Assembly (NCBI RefSeq): GCF_001787335.1
Contig: NZ_CP014674.1
Location: forward strand, 1,816,501-1,880,500
Length of the DNA stretch: 64,000 bases
Direction: 5' to 3'
Source of the DNA: Kozakia baliensis
GTDB lineage: Bacteria > Pseudomonadota > Alphaproteobacteria > Acetobacterales > Acetobacteraceae
Shown: piece by piece, positions 9,443 to 18,707 of the stretch
How positions within the stretch are numbered: the stretch's first letter is position 1
How the letters are laid out: each line of letters starts with the position of its first letter
Notes under the pieces: generated by a model
Database searches by the model: none
Seen by the model: only the letters and a program-made list of their open reading frames with translations
What the model was told of the DNA's origin: nothing
Position numbers and translations under genes: made by a program

Positions 9443-12271
9443 TTACGCGCTCTGGCGCATTTCCTCACGCGCTTCTTCCAGCAGATACGGGCCAGCCGCC
9501 GCGATCTTGATCGTCAGCATGCCCACGCTGCCCGGCACGCGCTTGCCGAGGGAAAGCGTTGCGCAACCATTGGTCCAACGCAGGTTCGGGTGCTCGATTT
9601 CGTGCCAGCCGAAAGCGTGGTCCGACGTCAGATGAGACTGCACGTTGCGGGTTTCATCCATGTCCCACACCGTGACTTCGCCCACCAGCACACCCAGTGT
9701 GCGACGATCGTCACAGAACGGTCCAACGGCATCGGAAGGCTTGCTAGCGCGGGACAGAACCTGCACCGCCTCGACGCCTTCCGGCAGTTCGAACACCGCA
9801 ATGCCGTTGCAATCACGCAGCTTGCGCAGCGCTGTGCCCGCCATTGTCGTCACGCTCAATGCCGCATCGGTCGTCGTGACCGGCACTTCAGCCGTGGTCA
9901 GGCCCAACTCCTGCGCACGCGCTGCGAGACGCGCATGCAGAGGCTCGACGATATCACGCGCCACCGTCAACGGTGCCGCCGCATCCTGCGCCCAATCCTG
10001 ACCGCGAGAGAAAAGCGGCGTGACCGAAGCCGAGAAGCTGCGGCGGTTGCCGGTATCGAGGTAGCTTTCCGTCGGCAGGTTTTCCGCCAGGATAACGCTA
10101 TGTTGCTCGGTCTCGACGTGGTGATAGCGATAGCTCACGACCGAACGGTCGTAGAAGATCGACATGCCGTTCACGAGCATACGAGCCGGAACGAAACGGC
10201 CATCGATATAGAGGCTATGCTCGGGTGTGATCAGCAGATCACGCGACGGCAGGTTCTCACCGATCGCACCAGCGACAACGCGCACCGGTAACCCGGCTTC
10301 CGCATCCGCCTGGCTCAAATCCGCCACTACGTCCTGATGGCCGACCCATGTAACGGCACGATATTCGGCGTCCCCATCCACAACGGCCACCATGTCGCCG
10401 ATCTGCAGTTCTTCAACCGCCACATCGCCGCGATCCGTGCGGATCATGGTACCCGACAGGAAGCACACGTCCGTCGATGCCGTGGAGATGATCCAATCGC
10501 CCTTGCTGTCCGTCGAGAAAGAAACATTTCCCGGAGTGAAGCCCGAAGCCGTGTGGACGTTGGTCAGCGTCAGCGTCTTGCCGTTATCGAGCTTGATCGC
10601 AAGCTGATAGGAGCCGTCAGCATTCTCGCTATAAGCCGCCGAGACGGGCTTTTCATGCGAGTCAACATTGATCGCGAAACGCGTGTTGGCCGACACGTTG
10701 TCGAACTCGGTGCCGATCGAATTCTCGTAGCCCGTGAACACTACCGTATTCTGGCTACCGTCGAACGAGACCTTGTTACCAGATGCGTAGAAGCCCGCAT
10801 AGAACGTGCTGTCATTGCTCAGGTTGATCTGCCCGAGATCGGCGCGAAGCGGATAGTCCGGCGAACCGATCGTCGAATGATCGAGGTTCAACGTGCCGCC
10901 GCCGCTCAAACGGTTGCTGTCGATCACGACATTGCCGTCGTTATTGCGGATCGTCAGCGAACCGTCGATCTGGCTGACACCGCCGAGTTCAACGCGTGAC
11001 GGGGTATCGACGACGATCGCGCCGTTACCGCGGATTTCGATGCCCTGCGTTGCAAAGACATATCCATCGGTATCGCTCTGCGCAGTGATGTTCAACGTCG
11101 CGTCGTTCATCACAGAAAGGCTAACGAACTGATGGAAGCTCGGCGTGCTCGCCGTCACGACGAGAGGCTGATTATCCGTGCCCTCGAGAATGCTCTGCTG
11201 GCAGCTTCCGTTCTGCGGCGTGTGATCGAGCGACCAGTTCTTTGCGTCGAACCAATCCGCAGGATGGGCTGCCGTGCCCGTGCCGGTGAAGTGATTCTGC
11301 GCGGTACCATTGTGGTAGCTATAATCAGTTGTGGAATATTGCGACGTGTCTCCGCCAACCTTTGCTGCGTCGTTAGCAACTTGCTGCAGTTGAGCGTGCG
11401 TGTCGGAATTGACGTAATGGCTGCTCGAATTCGTTCCGGCGCTCGAATAGGAAAGCACGTAGTCGCCAGCAGCGTCTTTGCTGATCGTCGGCGCGCCGAC
11501 TACGAAACCGGCAGCGGCGTGGATGTCGGACAATGTGATGGTCTTACCGGCCGACGTCTGGATCGTCAGGCTATAGGAACCATCGTGATTTTCGACATAT
11601 TTCGCTGAAACCGGCACCACGCCCGTGCTTGCATTGATCGCAAGATGCGTGTTTTCGGAAACGCCATAGAATTTGGTGTTAATGACATTTTCATTGCCAT
11701 TGATGACAAGCGTGTTCTGCGTCGCCGGGTCGAACGTCACCGAACCGCCATCGGCATAGAAGCCCGCATAAAGCGTGCTGCCGCCCTGAAGCGTGACGTT
11801 CATGTTGCCATCGACCGAAATCGGGTTGCTGACATCGCCAAGCGTCGAATTGACGAGGTTCAGCGTGCCGCTGCCGCTTAAACGGTCATAGTCGAGAACA
11901 ACATTGCTGTTATTGTTTATGATGGTCAGCGTGCCGCCGAGTTCGTTTGCACCGCCAAGTTCCACACGAGAAGATGTGTCGACGATGATCGATCCGTGTT
12001 CGGCAACTTGGAAGCTGGCCGACGAGAAAACGTAGCCTGAGCTATCCATATTGGCCTGCGCCGTGATTTTCAGCGTGCCATATTCACCGATCGTCAAGCT
12101 TGGGATTTGACCATAAGCAGGAGCGTTCGCTACGGCGACCGTAGGTTTGTCACTAGAACCGGTAATGTCGGCATCATCGCAGGTGTCATGCTGCGGCAGA
12201 CTTCCGTTGCCCCAATTCGAAGCATCGTAAAAATCGCTGGAAGACTTTCCGTTCCAGTAGTTCGTCGTCAT
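9443..12271 (-). CDS. Hint-domain protein with two repeated beta-rich modules
   Basis: The product of about 942 residues has two homologous beta-rich modules (roughly 1-275 and 328-597), each beginning with a W-x-n-NW segment (FYDASNW, WFDAKNW) and containing LDYDRLSG/IDSNRLSG and STLYAGFYA/STFYAGFYA lines. A Hint_2-type autoprocessing domain follows from Cys603 (DVCFLSGTMIRTDRG, LLITPEHSLYIDG with the conserved His, and HHVETEQHSVILAENL). A unique C-terminal region of about 195 residues ends the protein. Hint domains cleave or rearrange the peptide bond before the first Cys; the role here is inferred. No N-terminal signal peptide is visible. The start at 12271 (MTTNYWNG) matches the start of the paralogue at 61083-62390. 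The repeats look like stacked strands of a secreted or surface protein, but no substrate can be named. Confidence 0.85.
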   Translation of the reverse strand: MTTNYWNGKSSSDFYDASNWGNGSLPQHDTCDDADITGSSDKPTVAVANAPAYGQIPSLTIGEYGTLKITAQANMDSSGYVFSSASFQVAEHGSIIVDTSSRVELGGANELGGTLTIINNNSNVVLDYDRLSGSGTLNLVNSTLGDVSNPISVDGNMNVTLQGGSTLYAGFYADGGSVTFDPATQNTLVINGNENVINTKFYGVSENTHLAINASTGVVPVSAKYVENHDGSYSLTIQTSAGKTITLSDIHAAAGFVVGAPTISKDAAGDYVLSYSSAGTNSSSHYVNSDTHAQLQQVANDAAKVGGDTSQYSTTDYSYHNGTAQNHFTGTGTAAHPADWFDAKNWSLDHTPQNGSCQQSILEGTDNQPLVVTASTPSFHQFVSLSVMNDATLNITAQSDTDGYVFATQGIEIRGNGAIVVDTPSRVELGGVSQIDGSLTIRNNDGNVVIDSNRLSGGGTLNLDHSTIGSPDYPLRADLGQINLSNDSTFYAGFYASGNKVSFDGSQNTVVFTGYENSIGTEFDNVSANTRFAINVDSHEKPVSAAYSENADGSYQLAIKLDNGKTLTLTNVHTASGFTPGNVSFSTDSKGDWIISTASTDVCFLSGTMIRTDRGDVAVEELQIGDMVAVVDGDAEYRAVTWVGHQDVVADLSQADAEAGLPVRVVAGAIGENLPSRDLLITPEHSLYIDGRFVPARMLVNGMSIFYDRSVVSYRYHHVETEQHSVILAENLPTESYLDTGNRRSFSASVTPLFSRGQDWAQDAAAPLTVARDIVEPLHARLAARAQELGLTTAEVPVTTTDAALSVTTMAGTALRKLRDCNGIAVFELPEGVEAVQVLSRASKPSDAVGPFCDDRRTLGVLVGEVTVWDMDETRNVQSHLTSDHAFGWHEIEHPNLRWTNGCATLSLGKRVPGSVGMLTIKIAAAGPYLLEEAREEMRQSA

Positions 12272-12542
12272 TCTGCTGAGGTCCTTCCTCACTACTCGCA
12301 GAGCGACCCGACCTAACTGCAAAATCTGAACTCAAATTTGGATCGCTTTTTCAAAACATATTTTTAAAGCATCCTGATTTGGTGTATCATTAATAGAAGA
12401 TAAAATAAGGTAATTATCGTTAAACAATGGTTACAGAGCGTCGCATCAAACTGATTTCATACTTTAAGTTTGAATTATAAAAACAATAAGTAGCTATCTT
12501 GGCTTTCACACCATCCAGCAAAGACTCGTTTCGTAGGGTAAA

Positions 12543-12580
12543 AACAGAAAAGCGAGGCCGCAAATCCAGCGCGACCTCGC
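12543..12580 (-). terminator. terminator of the phosphate transporter gene
   Basis: Reverse-strand GCGAGGTCGC and GCGGCCTCGC form a 10-bp stem with a single G-U pair and a 9-base loop, followed by TTTTCTGTTTTT. It lies just after the PiT stop codon. The rest of 12272-12541, between this and the Hint-protein start, is AT-rich with no recognisable gene and presumably holds the promoter of the Hint gene. Confidence 0.9.
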
Positions 12581-12589
12581 CCACAATGA

Positions 12590-13942
12590 TCAAGCTAGGA
12601 TATAGAACAGAACTGCCGCGACAGTGACCGTTACCGGTAGGGTGAAAATCCACGCCAGAGCGATTTTCGTCAGCATCTTCATGTTGATGCCCGATCCGGC
12701 AGCCACCATCGTACCCGCAACGCCGGATGTGATGATGTGCGTCGTCGAAACGGGCAGACCCGTATAGCCTGCCGTCATGATCAAACCTGCCCCAACAACT
12801 TCGGACGCAGCACCTTGCGCAGGCGTCAGATGCGTCGAACCAATTCCCTCTCCCAATGTATGGACGATACGTCGATAGCCGATCATCGTACCAAGACCCA
12901 GGCAGAGAGCGCTCAAAACCCGCACCCAAATCGGCGCATATTCCACGGTCGGACGAAGCTGCGCGGCAAGTTTCGATGCCTGTTTCTTTTCATCGGACGA
13001 CGCCGCAGGATTGGAAGCCACCGAACGCAAACCCGAGAGAACCTGGTAGATGTCGCCGCGCTTTTCGGCGGGCGTCTCATGTGCCGGATCGCTGTCGCTA
13101 AGTCGGTCCATCGCCTTCAGCGCATCATTTTTGAAAGAATAACGATCATATTGCGAGATAATAGGCCGTGCCGCTTCGATGGCGACATGAAGGCGATCAG
13201 CCGGTAGAAACGCTTGTGGGTTCAAGGCGAAAGCCGCCGGCATCAGCCCGATAATGGTCAGCATGATCAAGCCGATGCTTTTCTGGCCATCGTTGCTTCC
13301 ATGTGAAAAGCTGACGAGCGTGCAAGTCAGGACCAGAATACCACGCACGATCGGATTGGGCTTTTGATCGGGCTCGGGGGGACGATACAAGGCCGGCATA
13401 CGCACAAGCAGGCGAATGAGCACATAAAGTATGCCCGCGCCGACAAACCCCAATACCGGGGAGATCGCCAGCGCGCGCAATACTTTCCAAATCTGATCCC
13501 AATCGACGCTATGCCCCAAATCACGCGCGTGGAGAAAGGAATCCCCGACCGCAATACCGACGAGCGCCCCAATCACGCAATGTGACGACGAGTTTGGAAT
13601 TCCGAACCACCAAGTGAACAGATTCCACGCTAGCGCCGTGCCGAAAAGAGATACCAGCATCGGCACAGCCGGATCACCATTTGGAGGAGACAGAACATCG
13701 GGCGGCAAAAGTTCGACCAAGGCGTATGCCACCGCAATGCCTCCCAGGAGCACGCCAAGCAGGTTCATCAGGCCGGACCAGACCACCGCCACCTTCGGCT
13801 TGAGAGAATTCGTATAAATTACCGTAGCGACGGCATTGGCCGTATCGTGGAAACCGTTGGCAAATTCGAAAACGCAAACAAGGACGAAACAAAGCCCCAA
13901 TGCGATAAGGGACCAGGAAGAATCAGGTGCAAAATGAAGCAT
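12590..13942 (-). CDS. pit: PiT family inorganic phosphate transporter
   Basis: Low-affinity inorganic phosphate (metal-phosphate) symporter of the inner membrane. The product of about 450 residues has the two inverted PiT repeats: FEFANGFHDTANAVATVIYT near the N-terminus and VSFSHGSNDGQKSIGLI in the middle. C-terminal VSTTHIITSGVAGTM completes the second repeat. The hydrophilic insert of about 120 residues between the repeats (around YDRYSFKNDALKAMDRL) is typical of bacterial PiT. The ATG at 13942 is used; a TTG three codons upstream is an alternative. No pho-type partner gene (pitA regulator, phoU) is adjacent, and a strong terminator follows, so it is monocistronic. Confidence 0.93.
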   Translation of the reverse strand: MLHFAPDSSWSLIALGLCFVLVCVFEFANGFHDTANAVATVIYTNSLKPKVAVVWSGLMNLLGVLLGGIAVAYALVELLPPDVLSPPNGDPAVPMLVSLFGTALAWNLFTWWFGIPNSSSHCVIGALVGIAVGDSFLHARDLGHSVDWDQIWKVLRALAISPVLGFVGAGILYVLIRLLVRMPALYRPPEPDQKPNPIVRGILVLTCTLVSFSHGSNDGQKSIGLIMLTIIGLMPAAFALNPQAFLPADRLHVAIEAARPIISQYDRYSFKNDALKAMDRLSDSDPAHETPAEKRGDIYQVLSGLRSVASNPAASSDEKKQASKLAAQLRPTVEYAPIWVRVLSALCLGLGTMIGYRRIVHTLGEGIGSTHLTPAQGAASEVVGAGLIMTAGYTGLPVSTTHIITSGVAGTMVAAGSGINMKMLTKIALAWIFTLPVTVTVAAVLFYILA

Positions 13943-14337
13943 CAGCAGCAATATCCCAACCGAAAAACGAGGCCTTCCTTAACGTCGTTTCAGGGGATTA
14001 CATGCGCTGGCCTGCCCTTTTCATTGAAAATTCACAAATAATTATTTGGCAATTAGCCATAATTACGATGCCAATCGATATTGTTCCGTTAAATTTATTT
14101 AAACTTATGTAATGGTTTTTCTTCTTTCGGTCTTTAAATTTTATCAAACACTATTTTTTAAAGAGAATTTTTTTAATACTGACACGGAACGTTGCTTAGA
14201 ATGGAGTTCTTGCCTTCCCCGCGAGAACTACGGCGCTTTTTTCTTCCTCAAGATATTCACAGAACAGTCACACACGAATTCTATGGCTGGCGCTAATGAA
14301 GGGCCGTTCATCGGCTTCCCTTTTTGGAGTGGAAAAC
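13943..14337. other. intergenic region, no gene recognised
   Basis: AT-rich region between the divergent phosphate transporter and the small protein at 14338. It probably contains promoters for both. Reading frames here are short, lack ribosome sites and have low-complexity composition; I see no RNA gene. Confidence 0.5.
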
Positions 14338-14508
14338 ATGAAGCTTGAATTTATCGATCCGTCTAAACCGCGCCCGTATGAAGTTTGGCGACAGACTTTG
14401 ATCGTCGCTTCAAGAGAACGCCGCATTTCTTCCATCGCTCAGCAGTCCTATGAACTTCGTCAAACGCTTTTTGAAGAAATCAACTTGCGCGAAGACGACC
14501 AAGCGTAA
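14338..14508 (+). CDS. small basic hypothetical protein (56 aa)
   Basis: A reading frame starting MKLEFIDPSKPRPYEVW, with GGAG eight bases before the ATG, gives a 56-residue soluble, charged protein ending NLREDDQA. It has no signal peptide or membrane segment; a central amphipathic helix rich in Arg and Gln (ERRISSIAQQSYELRQ) is predicted by eye. I do not recognise the family. It stands alone between an AT-rich region and the leader of the TonB receptor. The good ribosome site and even codon use support a real gene. Confidence 0.6.
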   Translation: MKLEFIDPSKPRPYEVWRQTLIVASRERRISSIAQQSYELRQTLFEEINLREDDQA

Positions 14509-14963
14509 TTTCCACTTACTTATATCTATTCTTTAGAACAGAACGCATTTCCTAAAATTGCACGCCGTGTCCTTAACGCGACACTGCAACCGGCGTTAAC
14601 TCCGGCAGAAAACCTATTCGGAAGTTAATCTACAGGTGTGCTTTTCATGCAAATCCTCCTAATGTGGTGTGCATAGATTCGTATCTCTTCTCCAAACAAT
14701 ACTGCCACAGCACAAATAAAAATCGTTTTTTTATCTATTAACAGCGATAAATATGGAGATGTGATTATAACTATCTTAGGTCGACTTATTAAAAAGGCGT
14801 TTTGCAAAAATACCATTATGTGACAGAAAAGATACATCAGATTACACAAATGAAATTTTTGTGGCATTTTATTTTAGAAAAGCATCGACATTACGATCTT
14901 TCAAGCTATATGCCCCCGAAAAATAAAATCATGCATTAATTTCGTTTCTCGGAGCATTCGTCG
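14509..14963. other. 455-base leader region upstream of TonB receptor
   Basis: No convincing gene. It holds short inverted repeats around 14560-14610 (GTGTCCTTAACGCGACAC type) and, on the reverse strand, an AGGAGG ribosome site followed by ATG and only seven codons (MKSTPVD, about 14629-14649). The last 200 bases are very AT-rich and probably contain the promoter of the TonB receptor. Confidence 0.45.
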
Positions 14964-17837
14964 ATGAACACTAGCCGTAAAAAGCTGGCGCTTCTGTCCT
15001 TTTCCGCAATTAGCGGAACATTTGCGTTTTCTCCCACCGCATGGGCACAAACCGTTACAAGCGGAAATGCAGCGACCATCAATCAAGCTGCCGCCACGAG
15101 TAACAGCGCGAGCAATACGAGCGGCGGCGCCAATGGTGGCAGTGAAAATATCGTCGTGACAGGTTCGTTCCTGCGGACGTCGAATAATACGAACGCCAAT
15201 CCGGTTCAGGTCATCACGGCGAAGCAGATTCAACAAACGTCCGCCAGCACGCTGGGCGATTATCTCCAGCGCTTGCCGTCGATTGGTAACTCCGGCGCTT
15301 CGAATACCCAGACCAACGGCTTCCTCGGTGCCTCCTGTTCCGATCTGCGTAACCTCGGCAGCAATCGCGTTCTGGTGCTGATCGACGGCAAACGCGCCGC
15401 GCAAGACCCCGGCGCATCGTGTATCGATATGAACACGATCCCGGTTCAGCAGATTGCCAGCGTCGAAATCCTCAAAGACGGCGGCTCCGAACTCTATGGC
15501 GCAGACGCCGTCTCCGGCGTCATCAACATCAAGTTGAAGCACGATGTCGATACCGCCACCATTACGATGCGCGGCGGCATCACCGATCAGGGCGATGGCC
15601 GCACTGGCCAGCTTTCCGCTCTGAAAGGCTTCAATTTCGACCACGGCAAGGGCAACGTCACGCTCTTCGGGCAGTATATGACCTCCGGCCCGGTCATGCA
15701 GCGGGACCGCGCCTGGGCCGCCAATCCGCAAATCTCGAACGATCCCGGCGAAGCGCCGCTCTATGGCTCGGGCTACACCGCCGCTACCCGCGTGATGAGC
15801 GGGCCGGGTGCTGGCCAGATCGCCAATTCGGATGGCAATGGCTTCCATAAATTCGGCACGGCGGACCGCTACAATTACGGTCGCGATTCCAGCCTGTCGA
15901 ACTATGTGCAAGCCTCGACCCTCAACGGGGATGCACATTACGAAATCAACCCACATTTCAATGTGTACGCCAATGTGCGCTACACGCATAAAACCGCGGC
16001 AGCGTCCCTCGCCGCCTCGCCGGTTCAAGGCAGCATCTACCCTTCCACCCTATCGAACCCGCTCGAAATTCCCGCCAACGCGCCCTATAACCCCTGGAAC
16101 GGCGAAACGGTCGCCATTCAAAAGCGCTACACCGAGCTCGGTGGCCGCCGCATGGAAAACTCCACCGATAACCTCCAGATCACCGGCGGTATGAACGGCG
16201 TCATCACCGGCGACTGGAATTACGACGCTTCCATGAGCTACGGCATCACCCAGGCCCGTTACGACACGGAAAACATGGGGAATTATCGCCATATTCTGAA
16301 TGAATACGGCGTTCAGCAGCTTGACCCGACCGATCCGACCAGCGCAATCACTTATAATCCGGGCGTCTGTAACGCGTCCGCCGGCTGCGTCCTGCAGGAT
16401 CCGTTCAAACCCATGTCCGCGCAGGCGTCTCAATACGCCAAATTCACCCAGCACGATCACGCGCAATATATGCTGCGCGATTTCAACCTGCGTGTGAACA
16501 ACGATAAGGTGGTCGATCTTCCCTATAAGGGCGGCGGCCCGATCGGCTTGGCGTTCGGCATCGAACACCGTAGCGAACAAATGAACTACGTGCCCGATCC
16601 GCTGGCCCAATCTGGCGACACCACCGGCAACACGCAAAGCTACACGGGCGGCGGCTTCAACGCGACCGAAGTATACGGTGAAGCCAAAATCCCGCTTCTA
16701 CACGATGTATTCCTCGCCAAGGATCTGACGATCGACGGCCAAGGTCGCTGGTCGCATTACAACACGTTCGGCAATACCCAGAACTGGAAGCTCGGCATCA
16801 ACTGGGCGCCGATCCGTGATATCCGCTTCCGCGCCACCCTGGGCACATCCTATCGTCAGCCAAGCGTCGCCGAACTCTATAGCGGCCAGTCCTTGGGTTA
16901 CGCCGCCGCCGCCGATCCTTGCAGCCAAGCCGACGCCACGCATTACGGCGCACGCTCCGGCAATGTCGTCGCGCGCTGCATGATGGAAGGCATCAATCCG
17001 GCCACGTTCCAAGTCGGCAACCAGGGCCAGGTTCCTGCCATCTCTGGTGGCAATGCTAACCTTCAGCCTGAAACCGGCCGCACCTACACTGTTGGCACGG
17101 TTATTACGCCACGCTGGGTGCCGGGCCTCTCCGCCTCGGTCGAATATTGGCACTATACGATCAAGAACGAGATCAACACGGTTTCCGCGCAATACGTGCT
17201 CGACGCGTGCTACACCGGCTCCGCTCCGGCCTATTGCAACAGCATCGGCGCTAGAACTTCCACGAACCAACTCAATTACGTCACGACACTGGAAGAAAAT
17301 CTCGGCGGTCTGCGCACCTCCGGCCTTGATTTCGACCTGGATTACCGCATCCGCGTCACCCCGCGCGATGTCCTGACGGTCTCCAACAACTTCCAGCAAG
17401 TTATCAGCTACCTTCAGCAGAACGAGCCGGGCGGCAAGTGGTACAACTATGCCGGACGCCTGTTCTACCAAGGTTCTTCAGCCATCGGCGGCACGAACGG
17501 TATTCCACGCGTCACCAACTATACCTCGGCGACTTGGTCGCACCGCAACCTGAGCTTCACCTATATGATGCGCTATACGGGCGGAATGGTTTGGAACGAC
17601 GGCACCAACGATCTGACCCCTGCCTCGGCCGGACAGTATAAAACGCCTGGCATCTTCACCCATGACGTGACGGTGAATTACCGCCTGCATAACTGGAACT
17701 TCGAAGCCGGCGTCAACAACATCCTCGATAAGAAGCCCCCCTTCGTTTATGACGCCGCCACCAATACGGCGAACGCGATCTACAGCGAAAACATCATCGG
17801 ACGTTACGTCTTCGCCCAAGTCGACGTAAACTTCTAA
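14964..17837 (+). CDS. TonB-dependent outer membrane receptor
   Basis: Outer-membrane beta-barrel of 957 residues that uses TonB energy to import a ligand. A signal peptide ends at AWAQ near residue 30. The TonB-box/plug starts with NIVVTGSFLR and PVQVITAKQIQQ, and the plug contains LIDGKRA and VEILKDGGSELYGADAVSGVINIK. The barrel ends in an aromatic-terminated strand (FAQVDVNF). The long plug and barrel match the large TonB receptors of acetic acid bacteria and xanthomonads, which take up oligosaccharides, peptides or iron chelates. No regulator or enzyme next to it hints at the ligand. A terminator hairpin follows directly. Confidence 0.92.
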   Translation: MNTSRKKLALLSFSAISGTFAFSPTAWAQTVTSGNAATINQAAATSNSASNTSGGANGGSENIVVTGSFLRTSNNTNANPVQVITAKQIQQTSASTLGDYLQRLPSIGNSGASNTQTNGFLGASCSDLRNLGSNRVLVLIDGKRAAQDPGASCIDMNTIPVQQIASVEILKDGGSELYGADAVSGVINIKLKHDVDTATITMRGGITDQGDGRTGQLSALKGFNFDHGKGNVTLFGQYMTSGPVMQRDRAWAANPQISNDPGEAPLYGSGYTAATRVMSGPGAGQIANSDGNGFHKFGTADRYNYGRDSSLSNYVQASTLNGDAHYEINPHFNVYANVRYTHKTAAASLAASPVQGSIYPSTLSNPLEIPANAPYNPWNGETVAIQKRYTELGGRRMENSTDNLQITGGMNGVITGDWNYDASMSYGITQARYDTENMGNYRHILNEYGVQQLDPTDPTSAITYNPGVCNASAGCVLQDPFKPMSAQASQYAKFTQHDHAQYMLRDFNLRVNNDKVVDLPYKGGGPIGLAFGIEHRSEQMNYVPDPLAQSGDTTGNTQSYTGGGFNATEVYGEAKIPLLHDVFLAKDLTIDGQGRWSHYNTFGNTQNWKLGINWAPIRDIRFRATLGTSYRQPSVAELYSGQSLGYAAAADPCSQADATHYGARSGNVVARCMMEGINPATFQVGNQGQVPAISGGNANLQPETGRTYTVGTVITPRWVPGLSASVEYWHYTIKNEINTVSAQYVLDACYTGSAPAYCNSIGARTSTNQLNYVTTLEENLGGLRTSGLDFDLDYRIRVTPRDVLTVSNNFQQVISYLQQNEPGGKWYNYAGRLFYQGSSAIGGTNGIPRVTNYTSATWSHRNLSFTYMMRYTGGMVWNDGTNDLTPASAGQYKTPGIFTHDVTVNYRLHNWNFEAGVNNILDKKPPFVYDAATNTANAIYSENIIGRYVFAQVDVNF

Positions 17838-17854
17838 GCGCGGCTTTCAGGGCA

Positions 17855-17896
17855 ATAAAAAAGGGTTGGGGATCATGGATCTCCAACCCTTTTTTT
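17855..17896. terminator. bidirectional terminator after the TonB receptor
   Basis: AAAAAAGGGTTGG pairs with CCAACCCTTTTTT, with an inner GATC/GATC extension and a short loop, flanked by A and T runs. It can end both the TonB receptor and the converging small lipoprotein gene. Confidence 0.93.
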
Positions 17897-17898
17897 GT

Positions 17899-18060
17899 TT
17901 ACCAGCGCCCTCTCGGTTGATCATATCCGTTGCGATAACCCGGCCCATATCCGCCACCGCGATCCCAACCATGGTCGTGATAGCGATGATGATAATGCCC
18001 ATCATAACAGCCTGACAAAGCAAGCACGCTCAGCGCGGCGAAAAAATAGCGTCTAGCCAT
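17899..18060 (-). CDS. small His/Gly/Tyr-rich lipoprotein
   Basis: A 53-residue product starting MARRYFFAALSVLALSGC with a short signal peptide and lipobox LSGC. The mature part is only about 35 residues and almost entirely His, Tyr, Gly, Asp and Arg (YDGHYHHRYHDHGW). The ATG at 18060 has GGAGG about eight bases upstream, better than the earlier in-frame starts. Similar tiny lipoproteins are common in this group and have no assigned role; the His-rich tail could bind metal, which is a guess. Confidence 0.7.
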   Translation of the reverse strand: MARRYFFAALSVLALSGCYDGHYHHRYHDHGWDRGGGYGPGYRNGYDQPRGRW

Positions 18061-18198
18061 TTGCAGTTCCTCCATCGACAAACAAGCCGAACATCATGGC
18101 TTCACTTAGGCATCGTTTTTATAAATTGGGCGCAAATTATAATGTCTTCTACAGCCGAATGGGCTTATCCCGCCCAGAAAAAAGAAACTCGATCATGA

Positions 18199-18660
18199 CC
18201 GGTCCATCGAAATGGCGATGTGCCCGCATCGAGCGGCCTGCAACGCAACCAAGGCGTGGAACTCAGCGCCTCTGGTGCGATCCTCAAAAACTGGAACGTC
18301 ATCGCAACCTATGCCGTCTACGATAGCGGCGCCACAAGAACGCATCCAATATGGGCCTAAAAACGCCGCGACATTATGGAGCATTTATTCCTTCGCCCCC
18401 ACGACCGCCCGTATAATCTGACATTCGGTGGTAACATCACGTGGCGCGAAAGCATTTGGCTTGATGCGACGAACACAACACACGTTCCCGCCAATGTCGA
18501 ATTTGACGCCGTCATTTCGCACAATATCACCAAGCGATGGAAAATCGCGCTGAACAATGACAATCTTGATAACCGCCTGAATTACGACAACCCATTCAGT
18601 AACCGCATCACACCTTCGATCGGTCGCTCTTGCTTGTTCAATCTTTCAGCCACCGACTAA
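18199..18660 (+). pseudogene. C-terminal remnant of a TonB-dependent siderophore receptor
   Basis: The region still codes for outer-membrane receptor strands but in three frames. One frame gives SSGLQRNQGVELSASG and WNVIATYAVYDSG, then stops. The next reads LKTPRHYGAFIPSP, the usual loop before the last strands. A third reads PYNLTFGGNITWRES, then ALNNDNLDNRLNYDNPF to the stop at 18660. These are the conserved end segments of a siderophore-type receptor with two frame shifts and no N-terminus. It lies downstream of the tiny lipoprotein and upstream of a terminator, and is very probably non-functional. Confidence 0.8.
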
Positions 18661-18666
18661 TAGGAA

Positions 18667-18704
18667 AAGCCGGCTCTCTATAAAAAGAGCCGGTGCCCCT
18701 TTTT
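18667..18704. terminator. bidirectional terminator
   Basis: CCGGCTC pairs with GAGCCGG, extended by AGCC/GGT pairs, followed by CCCCTTTTTATTTT on the plus strand. It lies between the receptor remnant and the end of the DhaK-DhaL gene, and would close the long minus-strand operon ending there. Confidence 0.8.
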
Positions 18705-18707
18705 ATT

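Noticed and set aside
14901-16028. Minus-strand frame of 375 codons opposite the TonB receptor
   Set aside because: Shadow of the receptor; no family motif and no ribosome site.
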